64,000 bases of DNA from the NCBI GenBank assembly GCA_022559985.1, contig JAFJTR010000055.1:1-64000 (forward strand), written 5' to 3'. Positions 21,861 to 32,062 of this stretch are shown here, piece by piece (the first letter of the stretch is position 1; each line of letters starts with the position of its first letter). Both the position numbers and the translations under genes were made by a program. The stretch is from Parastagonospora avenae f. sp. tritici 18332-5. Taxonomy: Eukaryota > Ascomycota > Dothideomycetes > Pleosporales > Phaeosphaeriaceae. The notes below the pieces were generated by a model, which was not told the DNA's origin, ran no database searches, and saw only the letters and a list, made by a program, of their open reading frames with translations.

Positions 21861-24800
21861 ATGCCGTCTGTCTGCGGGTTCACGATGCTCCTCCTCCTCG
21901 CCCTCACCTCGTTCCTCCCGCTCGCCAGCGCCGTCTTCGTCAACTTCGAAAACTGCCTCGAGCCAGTCCGTCTGCGCGACGAAGCCAATTCGCCGTACCT
22001 CGCATTCACTCCCAAGTATGTGTGGGCACACTTCGACACCGTTGACCAGGACCACCCCTTGAACATCACCGTATATGGAGATGTGTCGGGACAGACCACG
22101 TCGGGCGCATACCCGGATAGAAACAGCCCGAATTGGACGGACAACTCTAGCACGTTTGGCAAAATCGTCGATCTGGAGCCGGGCAACAAACTCTACACCA
22201 CGCTGCTTCAGAGCTACAGAGTGCTGACGTATGCTGCTGCCATTCCCGAGCCGTTGCAGTTCTGCAACACTACTCGAGGGGGCTGCCCAGTCGCGCCTGC
22301 CTTCCCCGCCAATGCGAGCAATCCCCAGGAGTTCCGCACCTTCAACGTCTCCAACAATTTCCACAGCTCATATTCCTTCACCACCTGGGCAGCAACACTG
22401 ACCATCCTGTCCGGCAACACAGACAGGCAGGCGCTAGGCTGCGTATCTACCAATATCACACCAGACCTAGGCCCCAGGCTATCTAGCGCTCTGCGTTACA
22501 TGCCCGCGGCTGTACTCGCGCTCGTGGCTGTTGCAACTATTTTCGCTGCGACGTGCAGTCCATGGGGTACCTCGAACGTGTTCCACTGGACAAGCAATTA
22601 TGGACGAGACGAAGACCTGTTGCGGCTGGTCACCCCCGGCTTTGGCGACTGCCTGCAGTACATCCAATTCATCGTATTGGCAGGCAGCTTGAGTCTGAAC
22701 TACCCTGGCTTCTTCCAGCCGGTAGTTAGCCAGGCCAGTTGGTCGCTTCTGCTCTTCAACCAGAGCTTTGTGAGCCAAGGAAATGGATCCCAGAGTCTCG
22801 TCGATGGCATCTACTTTGTGAACGGGACCTACGGACTTACGCGCATGAGCCAATACGTGGGCATGACTAGGGAGCGAGACATGTGGGCATGCATGGCCAT
22901 CTTCCTACTTGTTCTTATTGGTATTGTCATTGCTATCACCCAGCTCGGCTTCCTTGGACGATGGGCTTACCGAAAGCTCACCCATGACCAGGGTGGTGAC
23001 CTTACTGGCAAGAACTGGCCCTTCACCGCTGGCAATGTGGTTCGGATCGTCTTCAACTACTTCATGCTACCTATCATTTGCTTATCCCTATTCCAGTTGG
23101 TGGTAGCACCTCGCTCTTCGGGCTCCGTCGTGGCCACTGCTGTCATCCTCCTAATTGTGGTAGCCGGAACTGCCACCTTGATCTTTTGGTCAATCTTCAC
23201 TACAAGGCCCCGTGCACACCTTTTCGACGATCTACCCACCGTCTTGACCTACGGGCCGCTCTACAACACCTATTCCGACGACGCCGCTCCGTTTGCATTC
23301 ATCCCTGTACTTCTCACCATCATACGCGCCATTGCTATTGGCGCTATTCAGCCTTCAGGCATTGCGCAGATTATTATGCTTGCAATCTGCGAAGTAATCC
23401 TAATTCTTACCTTACACGCCTTCAAACCATTCCAGTCGAATACTTCGATGAACGCTTATCACACCTTCTTTTCGGCGGTACGACTGACGTGCATCCTTCT
23501 CTCGGTCGCCTTTATTCCTTCTTTAGGTGTCTCAGAAGCGCCAAGAGGATGGATTGGATACATTATCCTCTTGTTGCACGGCATAGTCCTCGTCTTTGGC
23601 TTTTTCCTCAACGCCCTGCAAACAATCATCGAGGTCGCTGCGAGACTTGCGGGTGCTGGAGCAGACCAGCGAGGAGGACTCACCAAAGTTTTCGGCAAGC
23701 GACAACTCTCCAAACGTCACCACAGAAAGCAGCGCAGCAGCTTGAACTCGACGGCAACAATGCTGAATCACGACGAAAACAAGAACATCCGACTCATCGA
23801 TAGCCGATCGAGAAGCCTTTCTGCCAGCTCGGGTGTCCTCCTGAATGGCCCGTACGATAGAGACAGTCAACGCGCTAGTGTGGGCTTCGAGGGCTTTAGC
23901 CAGGGTGAATACAGTAACAACGGAGGAGGCACTAGTCCAGGCACGCCAGGAATTAACGCCACGCCCTTCACCTTCCTCGGTGGTGCTTCTTCTCAGAGCT
24001 CGCGACGGCCAACGATGGGCACCACGTTTGACGCTGCAGATCCGTACTACCGTCCTCCAAGACCACGCAAGCACACAATGGACTCGCTTGGGCCTGGCGC
24101 ATCAGGCAGGCCGTCCATCACTGCAGACATCGCAGATGCGCCCTACTCGGACAACGTCGATATCGAATCAGGTGACTTAGGAGAGGGTCCATCCCGAGCT
24201 TCCGGAACCCCTGCTCCAGCCTATCTGCGGATGAACAAGGATGACTCTGACCCGAACCTCGAGCGACGGAATAATACCGATTACTCAGTTCGAGAATCCG
24301 ACTTCTACTACGGGCTTCGCGGACCCGCCCTGTCCTCGCAGCCTACGCGCAAGCTGAAAACCGGACCTGCCGACCCAATGAGCCCTGTATCGTCCGCAAC
24401 TGGCTGGTTCAAGAGCTTGAATCTCATGGGCGGCAGGAAGAAGGAGAAGAGCAAGGGTTTCGAGGTGGTCAGGAGTACGCGTATGCCACCACAGATGATG
24501 GCAGTGGAAGAAGATGGCGTCGAGTCTCCTGAGGCTGTGCAAGAACCCTACCGTGACAGTCCAGAGTCTCCACCACGGAACTCAACAGCCAGGGCTTCGC
24601 CGCCTCGACGACAGAATTCTTTGGGAGTTGCGTCAGCGGGGGTGCTCTCTGGCAATCGTAGACGGTCTTCTGACAGCTACTCCAACGCGAGCGACGTGGA
24701 GTTTGAGCCCGTGAATCGCATCTCTGCCATCGCGCCCACACTTGGGCCCATTGAAACTGGTGGTGGCATCGAATTGCCCAGCCGGATAGGATCGCGAGCA

Positions 24801-25310
24801 TCGCGCGTCACCCAGGGGCGAGCTGGGCCTCCAAGTCGCGCGCCTACTCTTCCTCGAAAGAATTCTCGGCGGACGCGGTCGACGGAAGCTGCAATACATC
24901 CGGATCGGTTGTCGACTGTGATGGACACATCATCACCACCTCCCCCAATGTTCCCAACCATCCAGCAAAGTCAACATCTCCACCCCACGCCTGGTGGGTT
25001 ACCCATCCGCCTGCCTTTCGGCTCTACTGAGCCGTCACCGTCACCTGAACGCTCGCCCAATCGTTCTGCTGCGTCAAGCATATTTCCCAACGATGGCATT
25101 AGCGACTTCAATGTTCCACCACCACCTATAGGAACGCAGGGCAATCGGCCCCTGAGCACAGGGTACGTCCAGCACCACATGACAAAGGATAGCCTACAGA
25201 GCGATGGATACGACGCTGGAAGTCACCTGGAAGCATCCGCCGAATTCGTGGACCGAAGCCGCAGTGGCAGCACGCAGAGAAGCGCTCGAAGCCGATTCTC
25301 TATGCATTAG
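21861..25310 (+). CDS. TRP-like/flavin-carrier (FLC) family multi-pass membrane protein
   Basis: Intronless. The preferred start at 21861 gives 1149 residues with a clear signal peptide (FTMLLLLALTSFLPLASA). An in-frame ATG at 21759 would add 34 basic residues in front of it. After the signal comes a lumenal ML-like domain of ~200 residues with cysteines and many N-glycosylation sites. About nine hydrophobic segments of the TRP-like domain follow, up to about residue 610 (for example CMAIFLLVLIGIVIAITQLG and FFSAVRLTCILLSVAFIPSLG). Residues ~620-1149 are a long Ser/Pro/Arg-rich disordered cytoplasmic tail. Yeast FLC proteins and Neurospora spray affect FAD or calcium handling and wall integrity. 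Which of these applies here is inference. Confidence 0.85.
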   Translation: MPSVCGFTMLLLLALTSFLPLASAVFVNFENCLEPVRLRDEANSPYLAFTPKYVWAHFDTVDQDHPLNITVYGDVSGQTTSGAYPDRNSPNWTDNSSTFGKIVDLEPGNKLYTTLLQSYRVLTYAAAIPEPLQFCNTTRGGCPVAPAFPANASNPQEFRTFNVSNNFHSSYSFTTWAATLTILSGNTDRQALGCVSTNITPDLGPRLSSALRYMPAAVLALVAVATIFAATCSPWGTSNVFHWTSNYGRDEDLLRLVTPGFGDCLQYIQFIVLAGSLSLNYPGFFQPVVSQASWSLLLFNQSFVSQGNGSQSLVDGIYFVNGTYGLTRMSQYVGMTRERDMWACMAIFLLVLIGIVIAITQLGFLGRWAYRKLTHDQGGDLTGKNWPFTAGNVVRIVFNYFMLPIICLSLFQLVVAPRSSGSVVATAVILLIVVAGTATLIFWSIFTTRPRAHLFDDLPTVLTYGPLYNTYSDDAAPFAFIPVLLTIIRAIAIGAIQPSGIAQIIMLAICEVILILTLHAFKPFQSNTSMNAYHTFFSAVRLTCILLSVAFIPSLGVSEAPRGWIGYIILLLHGIVLVFGFFLNALQTIIEVAARLAGAGADQRGGLTKVFGKRQLSKRHHRKQRSSLNSTATMLNHDENKNIRLIDSRSRSLSASSGVLLNGPYDRDSQRASVGFEGFSQGEYSNNGGGTSPGTPGINATPFTFLGGASSQSSRRPTMGTTFDAADPYYRPPRPRKHTMDSLGPGASGRPSITADIADAPYSDNVDIESGDLGEGPSRASGTPAPAYLRMNKDDSDPNLERRNNTDYSVRESDFYYGLRGPALSSQPTRKLKTGPADPMSPVSSATGWFKSLNLMGGRKKEKSKGFEVVRSTRMPPQMMAVEEDGVESPEAVQEPYRDSPESPPRNSTARASPPRRQNSLGVASAGVLSGNRRRSSDSYSNASDVEFEPVNRISAIAPTLGPIETGGGIELPSRIGSRASRVTQGRAGPPSRAPTLPRKNSRRTRSTEAAIHPDRLSTVMDTSSPPPPMFPTIQQSQHLHPTPGGLPIRLPFGSTEPSPSPERSPNRSAASSIFPNDGISDFNVPPPPIGTQGNRPLSTGYVQHHMTKDSLQSDGYDAGSHLEASAEFVDRSRSGSTQRSARSRFSMH

Positions 25311-26243
25311 GTGGCGACGCATATTCATTTTCAGTACATCAGCGGAACTACATATACCCTTCCTTTTAATTACACATTCCTTATTGTTACGAGTCTCCTT
25401 GCTGTATAGTCACAGTCACAGTAGCATTAAAAGCAGTCCTTTCTGGCGTTGGTGGAGGATAAGCATCGCGCGGCGTAGAGGGTGCATATCGAGTACACGA
25501 CTTTTGGATTAGAGCGGGGCGAGACGTGCATTTGCTGTTTTGTACGTTATGTGGATTGGCAGAGGGACAGCTACGTACACTATTAATTCGATGACTTTGA
25601 GCATCACCTTGATCACGGTACTACCTTGCAGTGACGATGAGCGACAAAGTTGCGACGTCGGGCCGTTGATGGTCTATGGCAAGGGTCGCGTGCTTGGCTG
25701 GGGGTTTGTTTTGGCGCGATAAGCCGATACATCACATCATGGGTTATCTGGGCCTAAGGCACGAGACGTCAATTCCTCCAGGCCGCCCGAGCGTCAGTCT
25801 CCAGCAGGCTGGAAGTACCCTCACTGAACAGAAAGTAGTATATTTCCACCGCGCATCGCTTTAGGCCAAACATCTTTTTGTCATCTCTCCAGGAACGTTG
25901 CTGTAGCCCGCTAGCTGTACCGGACCCCCGATCCCCGCGGGAACCACGTTAGCTCCACCGCGACACTCTGCTGTGAACTGTGAGTGAACGACTGCTAATA
26001 GTGACCGGAGCACTGATGGAAGGACATAGAAACACGTTTTTACTGCATTATTAACCTCGCCTCAGTGGTCATCACGCGCGGACTGGGTGGCGATATGTCG
26101 CCGTGAGCGTCCGATCACATCCCTACACTCATCGCCATTGCCTCGCACTCTCACAGCGCACTCGACCCCACCGCTGGCTCGTCAGCATACCGTTTTCCTC
26201 GCTCGTCTTCGAATACCGTGAATAAGTCCGCTACAAAAGCAAC
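25311..26243. other. Intergenic
   Basis: Between two plus-strand genes. Nothing convincing is coded; short frames at 25540-25864 show no family. The last 250 bases are the promoter and leader of the FYVE-RING gene. Confidence 0.5.
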
Positions 26244-28051
26244 ATGGCGCCGAACAATACCACACAACACGCGGGGCCGTTCCCTCCACGGCACTCGTCG
26301 TTCCAGAACCAGTGTGATAGAGTGCAGGACAGCACAGCAACGGGAGAACAGGGAGTGAATGAGGGACACAGAGGCTCTAGCTATCAACATGGAGTGGTAG
26401 CATCGCACTACTTGGCCCAGCAACCGCCGCATGCACGCGAAGGGGAAACTTGGATGGACTTCTTAGCCGACCCAAATGCGAGCCGCCCGCGCAGCACTAC
26501 CAACTCAACCCACCCAGAGCTCTCTGCACAATCTTCGTCCTCACGATACAACCTCCCGAACCGGCCACCGCGTACCGATTCCTCGTCCTCTCTCAGCTCA
26601 GACCGCAAGAGGCGTTTGACCACGGCCGACGCCCCAATGAGACGACCTTCAAGTATCAGAATGCACTCGAGCAACCCAGGGGCCTCAACTTCGGATCCCA
26701 TCGTCCTAAACTCTTCCCCTGTCGCCGCACCATCTCCACTTCCACCTTCACCAGCACCACAAAGTAGCAATGAGGCGCGAAGAAGGGGGAGCGAGATTGT
26801 GCTACCACCATGGCAGCCAGACGCCGACGTATCTCAGTGTCCTGTATGCAGACGAAGCTTTACATTTTTGTACAGGAAACACCACTGCAGAAAGTGTGGA
26901 AGAGTCGTATGTGCCTCGTGTTCACCCCATCGCATCACCATTCCACGGCAGTTCATCGTTCACCCGCCTAAGGAAAGCCTGTCAAACTTTGTCGACCTGA
27001 CCGGCGACGACGACGACGACAACAACAACATGTCGCCATTTGGGCCGCTCCGCAACCCGGCGCTAGGTGGAGGCGAGGAGGTTCGTGTATGTAATCCATG
27101 CGTGCCGGACCCGAACTACGGCCCCCCACCCCAGTATATCCCAAGCGTACCATCTCGACGTCCAAGTCAAGCCTCAAACCATCACTTTGCACCTAGACCA
27201 CCGACACATCCCCGTGCTCATCGATCATCATCAAGCGTGCACGATGCTTCGCGAACAGTCGGTAGTGGGCAAACGTCGCGGCCCCAAGAATCTACTGGCG
27301 ACAACAGGCGAGTGAGTTATCACGGTGGGCAAGCAGCCGGAGAGCGCTGGCTGCCACCACTACCCTCCAGTCACACTCAACCGTCCGCCTTTCAATCTTC
27401 CCGATCCAACTCATCTGCATCCCGCTACACCACTGCCAACAATGGCCACCTTCCCTTCAATCTCGGTCCAGGCGCTCAATCCGGCCTCAACATGTACCCC
27501 CGCTCTGCCTTCACGCCCTACCCGCAACCCCCTCGCCGTCGCGAAATCCCAGAAGAAGACGAGTGTCCCGTCTGCGGCAACGAACTGCCCCCCAAAGGCC
27601 TGAACGGCGATGAGGCCGTCCGCGAACAGCATATCCAGGAATGTCTCGCACTTGCAACGCACTCTTCTTCTCCCGCACCCGCACCGATATCTTCTGCATC
27701 CCTACCCATCCAGCGTACTCGCGGTATGAGCTCTGCCGCCGAAGCGAGTAGTAGCAGCCGCATGGCGCATGCCGCGCGTGGCATGTTTACTTTCACGGCG
27801 ACGGAGAAGGACTGCGTGGATGCCGAGGGCGAGGAGGAGGAGTGTATTATCTGCTTCGAGGAGTATGAGGCTGGGGATAAGATGGCGAGGTTGGTGTGCT
27901 TGTGCAAGTTTCATGAGGTACGTCGCTGCTTCTCCATTTTGTGCTACTGGGAACGAATCATGGTTGCTAACCTTTTTGGCAGAAATGCATTAGGGAGTGG
28001 TGGGGAAAGAAAGGAAGGGGCGCGTGTCCGACGCATCAACTACATGAGTAG
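26244..28051 (+). CDS. FYVE and RING finger E3 ubiquitin ligase, Pib1-like
   Basis: Two exons (26244-27917, 27983-28051) give 580 residues. The FYVE finger at ~195-283 follows a WxxD motif and contains RKHHCRKCG, the signature that binds phosphatidylinositol 3-phosphate; an acidic DDDDDNNN insert interrupts it before the last CxxC. A second small zinc motif at ~440-465 (CPVCG ... HIQEC) resembles a C2HC/UBZ finger. The C-terminal RING at ~533-575 begins ECIICFEEYEAGDK and continues with CLCKFHEKCIREWW and CPTH, so its last ligands come only from the 22-residue second exon. Without splicing, the first exon reads into junk and the RING is destroyed. Yeast Pib1 has FYVE plus RING and acts on endosomes and vacuoles. 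The same role is likely here. Confidence 0.87.
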
Positions 28052-31000
28052 AGGGGAATTGAACTCGGAAGGAGATGGGCGTCTTGGGAAGGCGTTTTGG
28101 TTTGGCATGGCATTGGCATATACCCCCTTCCTTCACTTTTACAAATGGAATAACACACTACGAGCTTTGCATCAGTTGCGTTTTCGTCAGCATTCGTGTG
28201 CTCCTTTCCTCCGCTCTTGACACTTCTCGTTCTTGCTTGGTGAGGGAATGCCCAAGTTTGACTTGCTGGTGATCACATCATGTGAAGTATTCCATTGCAC
28301 GCCAGTCTCTGGGGTTGTCTTGGCTAGAGATATGTAGACGTATAAACCACGTCCTCTCGTCACGAATTTCCATACGTTTATTTGCCTACCCCACGACGCG
28401 TTTCGATAGTGAGCGACTGTAGCATACCACTCGTACATCCACATCCAAGTACAAATCCCCGGTGCTAAGACGCGAGTTTTGGTTCTGCTACTATCCTGCT
28501 CACGCGTGTTGTGAGCAGCTCTTCCACCCACAACTAAGTCCTTGCCTTGCCACTCAGTCGTGATCGATCCGAGATGTACCTTCACGAGCACAGAGCGTTG
28601 AGTCATTCGCATGCAAGTTTACGTGATGCAGATATGTATTGTCGATATCTTACTTGCTGAGCGTCGATTCGTAAGCTGTCCGTAGACTTGACTTGCATCT
28701 ACACGGCTTCACTGCAGCGCTTCTGGAAGCAAAAGACTTCCCTGGATTCCATATCTCATTGATTCCACCGTCCCCAAGGCTGTACAGAAAGACGGGGGAG
28801 TCAATGGCTGTTTGATCGATGCCCTCGACGGCGCCTTGGACACCGCTGACAACGCTTGCCATTCCATTTCCCTATGTAAAGAAGGCGAGAAAGTTAGATT
28901 GCGATGCCAGCGTGATTGCACCATTTCATAGCAGGCGCGGAAGAGTCTTGTATGAGATATCAAAGAGTTTTGACAGACAGGTGGCTTCCGTGCGGTTGCG
29001 GCAGAAGTTGGCTGTCTTCACTTCGTGGAACAGTACTACGATGCAGATGCGGTATAGGAAAGACTGGGGAATTAAAGATAGGTATGGTGGTGAATGTGAG
29101 TGAGATTTGTCTACGATAGCTTCTTTGCATAGGAAGTTTGGAGAGATGCAAAACATTTGATATAAGATTTATGTGAAATCTGGTTTTCGGTAAGGATGGT
29201 CATTGCCGCTGGCTCATCGGCATGGACAGGATATGGGGAATGCAGCGGCAAGAGGGGTGAAGTGGCGGTGGCATGATAAGAGCAAGAAGAACTTTTGATG
29301 GTAGTCTTCGGATCACTGGGGTAGAATCACGGCGCTGTGCTGAGGCAGGCTTTTCTCACGCATCGGCTGCGAATGAGTTGGAAACGAGACGGTCTGTTGT
29401 ATGCCAAAACGAGACAAAGCTATACATATCGCAAGCGGTCCTGAGGTCGAGAGAGATACACTCTCCAAAGCTGCGTGTTCTCATCGCATACCCAAATGGC
29501 CACGCCGGACTGAAGTTTGAACTCCGCAATACTGTCTACTCCCGTCGCCATCGCCCCGTCGTCACTCTCTCCTCGAATGAAATGAAAAGTACATCTCCAA
29601 TCCGCGCCCAGCATCTACACTGCACATCTCGGCCCGTCCCCTGCACCACACCATCATCGCACTTACCCTCCCTTCACACCAGCATTTTCCATCGTTCGCC
29701 CAAACCCCCTCCTTCATCGCGGTCCCCAACCGCAAGTGCCCATCTCCGCATACTCATATATCCCGCCTTGTCCATATCAGCGAACCCAACAACATGGTCC
29801 AGTTGACGCTGTCCTTACCGCTACATTCGTGCTACCGAACCTAGCTGAAGCGAGGGCCGGCGCGATGCGCGTCATTCCAGGGGGCGGGCTAATATACAGT
29901 AGCTCGTTGGTTCTCTTGGTGCTGGCGGTGAGCGCGATGCATCGGTTACTACAAGGGGTTAAGAGAAAGGGTGTGGGCGGGTGCACTTCCGTTGAATGAT
30001 GGGTCTGATGTCGTGATTGCAACGTCCCGTTCTTGCCGGCATGGGGGTCCAGGATATGCTTTGGATGACCGATGTCCGAGTCAGATAGCTCGTTGTACAA
30101 GTCGGACTGTGGCGTTGAGCAGCTCTGATTACCAGGCAAGAGCAGCAAGAGACTCGAGGCGAATGCGGTGCCTGGCAGTAACTGCCGCTTATTACACGGT
30201 GGAACATGGGCCTCGGGCAGTGGAAGTCTTCTCATGGCTGGACATGGCCCTGGGCAATTTGTGTGTGGAGCTACAGACTTACCATACAGCGTTTTCCGCC
30301 GCCGGCATCTGCGCCGACACTCTAAAATCAAGTCCGATCTGACGGTCGCAGAACTAGCTGCATGGCCCAGCTGCAACAATCAGCTCACATCAACAGAGTG
30401 CTGACCATCTTGGCGCTGTGTGACTGGATCTCGGTATAGATGAAACCGATGCCCTGCTTGCTCATGGCGTGTCTGCCGGAGGCAGTTCCGTAGCTAGCGT
30501 CTCTTGACGACGTCTTTCTGGCGAACTTGGCAATTCCTCGTCCGAGGTATCGACAATACTGTGCATAGGGCCGAGCAAAAGACGCCGGTGTGGGTGAGGG
30601 TACTGTAATACGAGATCTCGCACTCGGCCGCTTCGCGGCCCGTCTATAAGGAACCTTCCCACCTGTCAATCGTCCTTCCCGAGATGCGCTACGATAAGCG
30701 AATATAGCCATGATGCAAAAGGACCCACCTTTCAACATCTCCAGAACGTAAAAGCAAAAGCAACAATAATGGGCACGGCCACGCCAGAGATATTACTGAT
30801 CGTTCTTGACCTGGCCCGCCTCGTGTCCGTCATCGTACGAAAGGATGACCTCGTGGAAGCCATCGGTGCTGCTAATCACACAGTTGGTCGCGAGAATTAC
30901 CCCACTGCGAGACAAGATCGACATATACATCCAACGTTTTCATAAGTCGCTTGCAAGCACAACGCCCGCCTCTCAGAATGCGTAGAAGATCGTCCCAGAA

Positions 31001-32062
31001 GTGAGGCTCAACGTGCGCACGACAGTCGCAAGTCCTAGCCAAAAACCTAATCGATCCCACCACAAGAGCTCGCTTATCTGCCAGCCAGTCTGGCAAGGCA
31101 AGCCTCATTTAGACGCCGACCTGTGTCACGCTGCGGAACAACAAGGATCCGCAAAACGCCCGCAGATGTTGTGGCATTGGTTGGCCACTGTCCCCTCGAG
31201 GGTAGGTGACTGGAAGGAAAGTTGCTCCTGCGGTGTCATGCACCATGCGCTCACCGATAACCTGCTTGCTTTTTTTGCCGTGGCATTCGCCGTCCAGATC
31301 GTATCCGACCGCCTGTCACCCCGGGCAATCGGAACGGGTGCTTAGCGTGTATGCAGGGTGATGTGACCATTTCATGGAGGGACGGAAGCTGGCCTTATGC
31401 GTCGAGGCAGTGAGATGGGCGCGTAAATGAATGAGCAGGGCGGTGACTTGCAGACAACACGGGTCGTCGCAGAAGGGCCAAGGTCACATCTCGCGCCGAT
31501 TCCGCTCTACCCTGAATGGCGAAGAAGTTGGTCGTCCCGACCGTATCGTCGGGTCACCCCACGTAGAATGCTTGAGAGGAGTATCTGTCCTACCATTGAC
31601 GGCGTCGCCGGGAGCTGGTCCCTGTATCGCGAGGTTGCGACGCCCATGCGTGCAAGCCACCAAAACCAAGCAAGCGGAACGAGTGCGATATGACAAGTGT
31701 GGGCATTTGTCTTTACGTACTGAAAGCAGATTCTCAGATTAGGCGAGTTCACAGAGACTGGGTGCTGTGACAACGCTGAATCAAAAGCAAAGCGAGAAGG
31801 CTATGGTCGGGGGAATTATTTGGCCCGAGCTGAATAATGCTCCATGTACGAGGCAGGTGTCACTGGAGCGCAGGAACGCACTCCCAAGTTGCTCCTGCAT
31901 ATCCTGGTAAGCTTAGCATCATATGTGATTGCATAACTGCGATTGGCCTCGTAATAAGGGTGTATGCCAAGGGCGTTCCATTGGCAACGTTGCAGGTTTG
32001 GGCCAGCAACTTCCAAGCTACCAATATCCAATTGAAGGCGAGATGGTCCACGGAAACGCCGT
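28052..32062. other. Gene-poor 4 kb region
   Basis: No recognised gene. The best candidates are weak. A minus-strand frame at 28862-28650 (70 residues) is preceded by a good 3' splice site (TTCTTTACATAG), but no matching first exon is clear. A minus frame at 28612-28187 (141 residues) has no family. A plus frame at 29736-29999 contains one possible membrane helix followed by basic residues. A minus frame at 30738-30385 is Arg/Ser-rich. I would want transcript support before calling any of them. Confidence 0.4.

Noticed and set aside
29777..30379. 200-residue minus-strand frame
   Set aside because: Composition is low-complexity with scattered Cys/His/Arg, it overlaps other frames, and no domain is recognisable.
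30385..30738. Arg/Ser-rich minus-strand frame with an internal GTGGGT...GACAG pair that could splice in frame
   Set aside because: The upstream reading frame closes quickly and the sequence matches no family; both spliced and unspliced forms are unsupported.
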